Shown here in pieces: positions 1-6,650 of a stretch of 10,114 nucleotides of DNA. The stretch covers positions 1 through 10,114 of the forward strand of contig PBYT01000020.1 of assembly GCA_002729755.1 (NCBI GenBank), in the 5' to 3' direction. Each line of letters opens with the position of its first letter. Position 1 is the stretch's first letter. Below the pieces are notes generated by a model, which was given only the letters and a program-made list of their open reading frames with translations, was not told the origin of the DNA and searched no databases. A program made the position numbers and the translations under genes. Origin of the DNA: Flavobacteriaceae bacterium (GTDB lineage: Bacteria; Bacteroidota; Bacteroidia; Flavobacteriales; Flavobacteriaceae).

Positions 1-746
1 AATAATCTTTCTTTCTCAAGTATAGACATTTGTTCAGCGATATTTCTTAATTGCCTTATGTTTCCTCTCCATTCATTTTGACATAAAAGCTCTTCAGCTT
101 TTTCATCAAGCCTTAAAGTAGGCATGTTATATTTTTGGGCAAAGTCTGATGCAAATTTTCTAAATAAAATTGGAATATCCTCTTTCCTTTCTCTTAAAGG
201 AGGAATGTTTATAATTATTGTGCTTAATCTATAAAAAAGATCTTCTCGAAACTTTCCAGACCTTATTGCATCATCCATATTACTATTTGTAGCAGCAACT
301 ATTCTTACATTGGTTTTTTCTACTTTTGATGATCCTACTTTAATATATTCACCACTTTCTAAAACCCTTAATAATCTTACTTGAGTAGACAAAGGAAGTT
401 CACCAACTTCATCTAAAAAAATAGTTCCTCCATCAGCAACTTCAAAATATCCACTCCTGTTACTAGTTGCACCTGTAAAAGCACCTTTTTTATGTCCAAA
501 TAATTCAGAGTCAATTGTTCCATCAGGAATTGCTCCACAGTTAACTGCAATATACTTAGCATGTTTTCTGTGAGAGTATTGATGAATTATTTTAGGAATA
601 CTCTCCTTACCAACACCACTCTCACCAGTTACGAGAACAGAAATATCAGAATTCGAGACTTGAATTGATTTTTCAAGTGCTCTATTTAGTTTATTATTAT
701 TTCCAATAATTCCAAATCTTTGTTTAACAGATTGAATAGATTCCAT
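1..746 (-). CDS. Sigma-54-interacting AAA+ transcriptional regulator (C-terminus cut off by window edge)
   Basis: An NtrC-class AAA+ ATPase that would remodel RNA polymerase-sigma-54 holoenzyme. About 248 residues are present. The Walker A motif GESGVGKE lies at residues 41-48, the sigma-54-contacting GAFTGA loop at 88-93, Walker B GGTIFLDE at 106-113, sensor I around ATN at 152-154, the arginine-finger segment FREDLFYRL at 166-174, and a sensor II-like WRGNIRQLRN near 226. No receiver, GAF or PAS domain precedes the ATPase: the protein starts about 10 residues before the AAA+ core, so any input must come from elsewhere. The C-terminal part, where a Fis-type DNA-binding helix would sit, lies outside the window. 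The ATG at 746-744 follows the miaB stop by one base (TAA-T-ATG), so co-transcription with miaB is near certain. The family call is firm; the target genes are unknown. Confidence 0.93.
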   Translation of the reverse strand, partial: MESIQSVKQRFGIIGNNNKLNRALEKSIQVSNSDISVLVTGESGVGKESIPKIIHQYSHRKHAKYIAVNCGAIPDGTIDSELFGHKKGAFTGATSNRSGYFEVADGGTIFLDEVGELPLSTQVRLLRVLESGEYIKVGSSKVEKTNVRIVAATNSNMDDAIRSGKFREDLFYRLSTIIINIPPLRERKEDIPILFRKFASDFAQKYNMPTLRLDEKAEELLCQNEWRGNIRQLRNIAEQMSILEKERL

Positions 747-747
747 A

Positions 748-2091
748 TTAAATAGCTAATGATTTCTTTTTTGCTTTACCGATTAATGTAGCTGAAGTAA
801 AGTCTTCAATTGTTACCTGCACAATATCTCCAGGAGAGTAGTTTTCTTTTGGAAATACAACTACATTATTTTCACTAGTTCTGCCACTCCAAAAACCATC
901 TGACTTTTTTGAAGATTTATCAATTAAAACAGGACATGTTAAATTCAAGAATCTTTGGTTTCTTTCTTTGCTATGTTTTTGTTGCAGATTAATAATTTCT
1001 TCTAACCTTCTTTGTTTAATCTCTTTTTTTATATCATCTCTAAAGTTTCTTGCAGCATAAGTTCCAGGTCTTTCAGAATAGGCAAACATATATCCAAAAT
1101 CATATTTCACCTCTTCCATTAAAGTTAATGTGTCTTGATGGTCTTTCTCAGTTTCAGATGGAAAACCAGTCATTATATCGTGAGAAATTCCACAATTAGG
1201 GATTATCTCTCTTGTTTTTTTAATAAGCTCAAGATACTCTTGTCTTGTATGAAGTCTATTCATCTTTTTTAAAATTCTATCACTTCCTGATTGAATTGGT
1301 AAATGAATATAATTACAGATATTATTGTATTTAGCCATGGTCTCAAGAACATCAATAGTCATGTCCTGAGGATTAGATGTTGAAAATCTAATTCTAATTT
1401 GAGGAAAATTTGATGCAATTAAATCTAAGAGGTTAGAAAATCTTTTTGAATTTTTCTTTTGCTCATTAGAAGCTTTTATGAAATCTTTTTTTGGTCCACC
1501 ACCATACCACAAGTAGCTGTCTACATTTTGCCCTAGAAGAGTAACTTCTCTATAACCTTTTTCTGATAGCTCATAAATTTCTCTAATTATACTTTCAGGA
1601 CTTCTACTCCTCTCTCTTCCTCTAGTAAAAGGAACAACGCAAAAGGTACACATATTATCACATCCTCTAGTTATTGAAACAAATGCATTAATCCCATTAT
1701 TATGAATTCTTACAGGAGAAATATCGCCATAAGTCTCCGACTTAGATAAAATAACATTTACAGCTTTTTGATTATGCTCAACTTCATTCAAAAGATTTGG
1801 CAAGTCTTTATATGAGTCAGGGCCAACTACTAAATCTACTACTTGTTCTTCTTCAATTAATTTTTCTTTTAATCTTTCAGCCATACATCCTAATAAACCT
1901 ACTTTTAATTTATTATTCTGTTTTTTCAAAGAATTAAAATTTTTTAATTTATTTCTTACTGTTTGCTCAGCTTTATCTCTTATTGAACATGTATTAAGTA
2001 AAACAAGGTTTGCTTCTTTAGAATTATCAGTCAATTCATAACCTTCTTTTTTAAGAATTGAAGCAACAACTTCACTATCAGAAAAGTTCAT
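748..2091 (-). CDS. miaB: tRNA-2-methylthio-N6-dimethylallyladenosine synthase MiaB
   Basis: A radical-SAM methylthiotransferase that adds a methylthio group to i6A37 of tRNAs reading UNN codons. Counting from the ATG at 2091, the N-terminal MTTase domain has cysteines in NTCSIRDKAE and LLGCMAERL. The radical-SAM triad CDNMCTFC follows GCxxx-type context near residue 145. The RGRERSR segment and a C-terminal TRAM domain (about 385-445) complete the usual order. The third obligatory cluster cysteine, in the family signature YGCQMNFSDSE, lies just upstream of this ATG: the frame continues without a stop to 2157 and reads KLYIETYGCQ before the ATG. No ATG, GTG or TTG occurs in that extension, so the true start is probably an ATT at 2136-2134 or 2133-2131 (about 462 residues), or a base is missing. 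The ATG coordinates given here therefore underestimate the protein. The sigma-54 regulator gene follows after one base. Confidence 0.96.
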   Translation of the reverse strand: MNFSDSEVVASILKKEGYELTDNSKEANLVLLNTCSIRDKAEQTVRNKLKNFNSLKKQNNKLKVGLLGCMAERLKEKLIEEEQVVDLVVGPDSYKDLPNLLNEVEHNQKAVNVILSKSETYGDISPVRIHNNGINAFVSITRGCDNMCTFCVVPFTRGRERSRSPESIIREIYELSEKGYREVTLLGQNVDSYLWYGGGPKKDFIKASNEQKKNSKRFSNLLDLIASNFPQIRIRFSTSNPQDMTIDVLETMAKYNNICNYIHLPIQSGSDRILKKMNRLHTRQEYLELIKKTREIIPNCGISHDIMTGFPSETEKDHQDTLTLMEEVKYDFGYMFAYSERPGTYAARNFRDDIKKEIKQRRLEEIINLQQKHSKERNQRFLNLTCPVLIDKSSKKSDGFWSGRTSENNVVVFPKENYSPGDIVQVTIEDFTSATLIGKAKKKSLAI

Positions 2092-2157
2092 CTGACAGCC
2101 ATAGGTCTCTATATAAAGTTTATTTTCTTTAATAATTCTATAATTTGACTTGTAAAA
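2092..2157 (-). other. miaB: In-frame 5' extension of miaB carrying the first Fe-S cysteine
   Basis: Reading upstream from the miaB ATG, 22 further sense codons precede the TAA at 2160-2158. They end in KLYIETYGCQ, the conserved start of MiaB proteins, with the cysteine codon TGT at 2097-2095. None of the 22 codons is ATG, GTG or TTG. The two consecutive ATT codons at 2136-2131 are the best-placed candidate starts. An alternative is the TTG at 2165-2163, which is in another frame that stays open to a TAG at 2111-2109; joining it to miaB needs one extra base between about 2112 and 2160. That this stretch is translated as part of MiaB is inferred from family conservation. Confidence 0.8.
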
Positions 2158-2184
2158 TTAATCAATTATATTAAATTATGCCAA
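2153..2184 (-). promoter_or_regulatory. Possible miaB promoter (TTG / TAATTTTA)
   Basis: On the minus strand TTG at 2184-2182 is followed after 21 bases by TAATTTTA at 2160-2153, one mismatch from the Bacteroidota -7 box TAnnTTTG with its TTG at -33. Transcription would begin near 2148, leaving a leader of about a dozen bases before the candidate ATT starts. The region is very AT-rich, so a chance match is quite possible. miaB may instead be read from the upstream CstB-like gene. Confidence 0.3.
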
Positions 2185-2196
2185 TTTGTCAGTTTA

Positions 2197-3576
2197 TTAA
2201 AGCTTTAAACTAGCTTTTTTGATTGAATTGTATCCCCCTTTAACATTAGAAAAACTGTGAATGCCATTCTTTTTTAGTATTGAAGCTGCAATCATACTTC
2301 TATATCCACCTTGACAATGTATATAGAATATAGATTTAAAATTAATTTGATCAATAGATTTATTTATTGATTTTAAAGGAATATTTAAAGAATCTGATAT
2401 TGATTCATTTTGATGTTCATCATGGCTTCTAACATCAAGTATAAGGTGTTTTGACTTATTCTCAAGATCTTTAAGAACAGATGCCTTAGAAGAATCTATA
2501 GAAGAGGTTACTTTTTCTTTTGATGTCCAATTTTCAATCCCTCCTTTTAGATATCCTAGAATATGGTCAAAACCTACTCTTGATAATCTAGTAATAACTT
2601 CTTCTTCTCTTCCATTAGGGACTACAAGTAGAATAGGAGTATTAATATCCTCTAAAATCTCCCCTACCCACGGAGCAAACCTTCCATCTAATCCAATAAA
2701 GATGGAATTAGGAATATGTGCTTTTGCAAAATCATCTTGATGTCTAACATCTAAAACAATTACATATCTTTTTGAAATTAAATCTTCAAATTTATCAGGA
2801 TCAAGAGGGTTTAAATTTTTTTGTAGAACTTCTTTTGAATCATCATATCCATTTTTATTCATAGAAACATTAAAAGGAAAGTATTTTGGTGGTTTATCAA
2901 GCCCATCCAGGACTTCATCAATAAACTCACTTTTTGTCATATTTTCCCTTAGTGCATAGTTCGTTTTCTTTTGATTGCCTAGAGTTCCAATAGTCTCTGA
3001 GCTGAGGTTTTTTCCACATGAGGATCCTTCACCATGACCAGGATAGATTATGATTTCATCATCTAATGTCATAATTTTATTTCTTAAGCTATCATATAAC
3101 AATCCAGCGAATAATTTAGCATCAACTTTAGTGTTTTGAGATAGATCTGGTCTTCCAACATCTCCTATAAATAGAGTGTCACCTGTAAAAATTGCATGAT
3201 CATTTCCTGTCTCATCTTTTAATAAATATGTTGTGCTTTCAAGAGTATGTCCTGGTGTATGCAATGCAATTATTGTTAAATCACCAATTTTAAACTCTTG
3301 TCCATCTTTTGCAGATAATTTATTAAATGAAGTTTCTGTATTTGGTCCATAAACAATATCAGCTCCTGTTTTTTTTGCTAAAGTAATATGACCACTAATA
3401 AAATCAGCATGTAAATGGGTTTCAAAAATATATTTTATTTTGCTCCCCCTTTTATTAGCTTTTTCTAGATATGAATCTATTTCTCTAATAGGATCAATAA
3501 TAGCTACTTCATCATTACTTTCAATATAATATGAACCTTGTGATAAGCAACTCGTATATATTTGCTCTACTATCAT
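2197..3576 (-). CDS. Persulfide dioxygenase-rhodanese fusion (CstB-like MBL-fold protein)
   Basis: A 459-residue, probably cytoplasmic protein predicted to oxidise low-molecular-weight persulfides and transfer sulfane sulfur. The N-terminal metallo-beta-lactamase fold of the ETHE1/persulfide dioxygenase type carries THLHADFISGH at 53-63, TPGHT at 107-111, TGDTLFIGDVGRPD at 131-144 and YPGHG at 178-182, which supply the iron ligands. Two rhodanese domains follow. The first (about 265-352) has VVPNGRE where a catalytic cysteine loop should be and is a pseudo-rhodanese. The second (about 368-459) has the active loop HCQGGYRS with Cys421. This PDO / inactive rhodanese / active rhodanese order is that of staphylococcal CstB, which has a similar length. 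No sulfide-responsive repressor or sulfide:quinone reductase gene is adjacent. It is the first gene of the leftward group, and the start at 3576 sits just behind a good promoter box. The architecture is firm; the exact physiological substrate is inferred. Confidence 0.92.
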   Translation of the reverse strand: MIVEQIYTSCLSQGSYYIESNDEVAIIDPIREIDSYLEKANKRGSKIKYIFETHLHADFISGHITLAKKTGADIVYGPNTETSFNKLSAKDGQEFKIGDLTIIALHTPGHTLESTTYLLKDETGNDHAIFTGDTLFIGDVGRPDLSQNTKVDAKLFAGLLYDSLRNKIMTLDDEIIIYPGHGEGSSCGKNLSSETIGTLGNQKKTNYALRENMTKSEFIDEVLDGLDKPPKYFPFNVSMNKNGYDDSKEVLQKNLNPLDPDKFEDLISKRYVIVLDVRHQDDFAKAHIPNSIFIGLDGRFAPWVGEILEDINTPILLVVPNGREEEVITRLSRVGFDHILGYLKGGIENWTSKEKVTSSIDSSKASVLKDLENKSKHLILDVRSHDEHQNESISDSLNIPLKSINKSIDQINFKSIFYIHCQGGYRSMIAASILKKNGIHSFSNVKGGYNSIKKASLKL

Positions 3577-3586
3577 AAATTATATA

Positions 3587-3620
3587 CAAAAGTAGTTTGT
3601 TTTTTTAAAAAATTACCAAA
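3587..3620 (-). promoter_or_regulatory. Bacteroidota-type promoter for the CstB-like gene
   Basis: On the minus strand TACTTTTG (3594-3587) matches the -7 consensus TAnnTTTG exactly. TTTG at 3620-3617 lies 22 bases upstream, inside the 17-23 spacing reported for flavobacterial promoters. The box ends only 10 bases before the ATG at 3576, so the transcript would have a leader of a few bases at most. Confidence 0.5.
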
Positions 3621-3707
3621 AAAAAATAAAGTAAAAATTGATAAAATTAAATTTTTATATTTTTAACAAAATAAATCTGTTTACTTTTAAGCCCAAATTT
3701 TTATTTG

Positions 3708-6158
3708 ATGTCAAGAAATTTAGTTATCGTAGAGTCTGTTACAAAAGCAAAAACAATTGAAAAAATCTTAGGAGAAGATTTTAAGGTTGTTTCTTGTGTA
3801 GGCCATATATCTGATTTACCTGTAAGTGAAATAGGAGTTGATATACAGAATGATTTCAAACCAAAATATATTATCCCAGATGAAAAAAAACAGGTTGTTA
3901 AAGACCTGAAAAAATATGTAAAACAATCAGACAAAGTCTGGCTTGCCAGTGATGAAGATAGGGAAGGAGAAGCAATTGCTTGGCATTTATATGAAAACCT
4001 TAATCTAAATAATAAAGAATTTGATAGAATTGTTTTTCATGAAATTACAAAAAATGCTATTCTTAAGGCAATAGAAAACCCTAGATCTATTGACTATAAT
4101 CTTGTTAATGCCCAACAAGCTAGAAGGGTCTTGGATAGACTTGTTGGATATGAACTATCTCCTGTGTTATGGAAAAAGGTAAAAACTGGTTTATCTGCTG
4201 GAAGAGTTCAATCAGTTTGTGTAAGAGTAATTGTAGAGAAAGAAAGAAAAATTCAAAAACACGAATTTCAAAATAGTTTTAAAACTATTGGTGTTTTTAA
4301 TAATCTAGCAGGAGAGCAAATCAAATCTGAGCTTGATATTAGGTTTAAAACAGATGAAGAGGTGAAAAACTTTTTTATTCAAAATGAAAATGCAATTTTT
4401 CATATTGACTCGTTAGCTAAACAACCATTAAAGAGATCACCAACTCCTCCTTTTACTACTTCAACTCTTCAGCAAGAAGCATCAAGAAAACTTGGGTTTG
4501 GAGTTTCTAGGACTATGAGTACTGCTCAAAAGCTTTATGAAGCTGGGCTTATAACTTATATGAGAACTGATAGTGTTACTATTTCAGATGAGTCTAAAGA
4601 TTCAATAATTAATAAGATAAAATCTAAATTTGGCGAAAAATTTGTTTTATCAAGAAATTTTCAAAATAAAAATAAATCTGCCCAAGAAGCTCATGAAGCT
4701 GTTAGGCCTACTAAAATAGATATTGAAGAAATAACATCTGACTATGATCAACAAAGGCTCTATAAATTAATTTGGCAAAGAACAATTTCATCTCAAATGG
4801 CAGATGCTGAGATTGAAAAAACTATAGTGAAAATAAAATCTGATAAATATGACAATAAATTTACGTCAACAGGTGAAGTAATAATATTTGAGGGTTTTCT
4901 TAAAGTTTATCTTGAAGGTACTGACGATGAAAATGAAGAAGAGAAGAGTGTATTACCAAAAATTCAAGAAGGCGAAGAGCTTAAACTTGATAAGATAACT
5001 TCAAAAGAAATGTTTTCAAGCCCTCCATCAAGATATACGGAAGCCTCTTTAGTTAAAAAAATGGAAGAACTTGGAATTGGTAGACCAGCTACATATGCTA
5101 CAACAATTTCTACTATTCAGAAAAGAGGTTATATTGAAAAGGGAAGTAATGAAGGATCTGAAAGAGAGTATAAATTTCTTGAATTCTCAAATAATCAAAT
5201 TTCAAATCAAATTTTGAAAGAAAGAACAGGCTCAAACAAGGGTAAATTAATTCCGACGGATATTGGAGTAATTGTTAATGATTTTTTAGTAAATAATTTT
5301 AGAAATATTCTTGATTATGGATTTACGGCAGAAGTAGAAAAGAATTTTGATCAAATTGCTTCAGGAAATGAAGAATGGTCAGAAATAATTAAACGATTTT
5401 ATAAAGATTTCCATTCTAATGTTACTGAAGTTAATGAAACTGCTGAGAGACAATCAGGAGAAAAAATTTTAGGAAATGATCCTAAGTCAGGAAGGGTAGT
5501 AAAAGTTAGGCTAGGTAGATTTGGACCACTTGCACAGATTGGAAACACAGAAAATGAAGAAAAACCAATTTTTGCAAGTTTAACCAAAGATCAACAACTT
5601 GAGAATATAACTCTTGATGAAGCTCTGGACTTATTTAAGTTCCCAAAAGAACTAGGTGAGTATAAAAATGAGACTGTTACTGTTAATAATGGAAGATATG
5701 GAGCATATATTAAATTTTCATCAAAATCAATTTCAATCCCAGAAAACCATGATCCATTTACAATAGAGTTAAGTGAAGCTATTGTATTAATTGATCAAAA
5801 GCATAAGGCTGATGAACCAATTCACTTTTTTGATGACCTACCTGTAACAAAAGGAGTTGGTAGATTTGGACCTTATATAAAATGGAATGAAAGTTTTATA
5901 AATGTCAATAAGACATTTGATTTTGATAATCTAACTATTGAGAATATAGAAGAATTAATTAAAAACAAAATACAGAAGGACAAGGATAAGCTAATTAAAG
6001 AATGGCCTGATCAGGAAATAAAAATTGAGAAAGCTAGATGGGGAAGGTCTAAAATCTCCAGTGGAAATAGAAAAGTGGAAATTCCTAAAGAAATTGATCC
6101 AAAAAAGATTTCACTTGAAGAAGCTCAAAATTATCTAAAAACAAAAAAGAAGAAATGA
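3708..6158 (+). CDS. topA: DNA topoisomerase I (type IA)
   Basis: Relaxes negative supercoils by nicking one DNA strand through a 5'-phosphotyrosine link. The 816 residues begin MSRNLVIVES, with TOPRIM Glu9 and the acidic triad in SDEDREGEAIAWHL (Asp82, Asp84, Glu86). SAGRVQSV lies at 163-170, and the catalytic tyrosine is Tyr284 in LITYMRTDSV. SAQEAHEAVRPT and EELGIGRPATYA follow in the expected order. From about residue 590 the tail holds three or four topoisomerase C-terminal repeats (GRFGPLAQIG, NGRYGAYIKF, GRFGPYIKWN, and a weaker ARWGRSKIS). There are no zinc-finger cysteines, as in other Bacteroidota. I chose the ATG at 3708 because MSRNLVIVES aligns with other TopA N-termini; a TTG directly before it is less likely. 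The usual VESPAKAKT motif reads VESVTKAKT here. The stop overlaps the next start as ATGA. Confidence 0.97.
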   Translation: MSRNLVIVESVTKAKTIEKILGEDFKVVSCVGHISDLPVSEIGVDIQNDFKPKYIIPDEKKQVVKDLKKYVKQSDKVWLASDEDREGEAIAWHLYENLNLNNKEFDRIVFHEITKNAILKAIENPRSIDYNLVNAQQARRVLDRLVGYELSPVLWKKVKTGLSAGRVQSVCVRVIVEKERKIQKHEFQNSFKTIGVFNNLAGEQIKSELDIRFKTDEEVKNFFIQNENAIFHIDSLAKQPLKRSPTPPFTTSTLQQEASRKLGFGVSRTMSTAQKLYEAGLITYMRTDSVTISDESKDSIINKIKSKFGEKFVLSRNFQNKNKSAQEAHEAVRPTKIDIEEITSDYDQQRLYKLIWQRTISSQMADAEIEKTIVKIKSDKYDNKFTSTGEVIIFEGFLKVYLEGTDDENEEEKSVLPKIQEGEELKLDKITSKEMFSSPPSRYTEASLVKKMEELGIGRPATYATTISTIQKRGYIEKGSNEGSEREYKFLEFSNNQISNQILKERTGSNKGKLIPTDIGVIVNDFLVNNFRNILDYGFTAEVEKNFDQIASGNEEWSEIIKRFYKDFHSNVTEVNETAERQSGEKILGNDPKSGRVVKVRLGRFGPLAQIGNTENEEKPIFASLTKDQQLENITLDEALDLFKFPKELGEYKNETVTVNNGRYGAYIKFSSKSISIPENHDPFTIELSEAIVLIDQKHKADEPIHFFDDLPVTKGVGRFGPYIKWNESFINVNKTFDFDNLTIENIEELIKNKIQKDKDKLIKEWPDQEIKIEKARWGRSKISSGNRKVEIPKEIDPKKISLEEAQNYLKTKKKK

Positions 6159-6529
6159 TCATTGAACTTCTCAAACCAATTAATGAAGAAGAATTTAATT
6201 CTTTAAAATCAAAAAAAAGTGGTTCAATAGGAGAAGAAATTCAAATTTATACAGAAAATTTAGGGTTTCCAAATCTAGATTCAACTGATATTGCAATCAT
6301 AGGAATTAGTGAAACTAGGAATTCGTTTTTTGAATCAACACATTTTAATTTATCTAATCTTCGTAAAGAGTTTTATCAATTAAATCTTGGAAAGTGGAAA
6401 AAATCGATCTCTGATCTAGGGAATCTCCCTAATGGTGAAACAACAAACGATACATACCATGCAATTTCTGAATTATGTCTTTTTTTAAGAAAAAAAAAAT
6501 ATAATCACAATAATAGTTGGGGGAAGTAA
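6155..6529 (+). CDS. N-terminal fragment of the arginase-fold protein as it stands
   Basis: Without frame correction translation yields 124 residues. Residues 1-114 are the genuine N-terminal part of the fold, including DIAIIGISETRNS (45-57) and ISDLGNLPNGET (85-96). The last ten residues after the A tract (YNHNNSWGK region) are out-of-frame tail. No metal-binding motif is included, so this piece alone should be inactive and probably unstable. Confidence 0.6.
   Translation: MIIELLKPINEEEFNSLKSKKSGSIGEEIQIYTENLGFPNLDSTDIAIIGISETRNSFFESTHFNLSNLRKEFYQLNLGKWKKSISDLGNLPNGETTNDTYHAISELCLFLRKKKYNHNNSWGK
6490..6499 (+). repeat. A10 homopolymer at the frameshift
   Basis: Ten consecutive A residues lie inside the 41-base overlap (6489-6529) of the two arginase-like frames, the only region where the frame can change. 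A nine-base run gives the intact protein. Such tracts are prone to indels in sequencing, to replication slippage, and to RNA polymerase slippage in AT-rich genomes. Confidence 0.85.
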
Positions 6530-6650
6530 TGATATAATTTTTCCAATTTTTAAATCTTACAGTAATTTCAATAAAAAGGTTAATATAGTTTCAGTAGATA
6601 ATCAATTTGACCTTCATCAGGAAGAAGATCTTTTATCAAGCAGATCATAT

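Noticed and set aside
2137..2196. Terminator search between the CstB-like gene and miaB
   Set aside because: No hairpin with a T tract was seen on the minus strand; the sequence is simple A/T.
3682..3689. TACTTTTA as a possible topA -7 box
   Set aside because: It has one mismatch to TAnnTTTG in a very AT-rich stretch, and no TTG sits at a suitable distance upstream; another weak option, TTG 3638-3640 with TATATTTT 3656-3663, has too short a spacing.
3705..3707. TTG directly before the topA ATG as the start
   Set aside because: The ATG at 3708 gives the standard TopA N-terminus and is a stronger codon.
3701..3934. Open frame antisense to the 5' end of topA
   Set aside because: It is the mirror of a strongly supported topA frame, and its translation shows no recognisable domain.
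5399..5587. Open frame antisense to the 3' part of topA
   Set aside because: It lies opposite the conserved C-terminal repeat region of TopA and shows no independent coding sign.
6417..6431. Perfect inverted repeat TAGGGA-ATC-TCCCTA
   Set aside because: It lies inside the coding region of the arginase-like gene in the conserved DLGNLPNGET stretch, has a 6-base stem and no following T run, so it is not a terminator.
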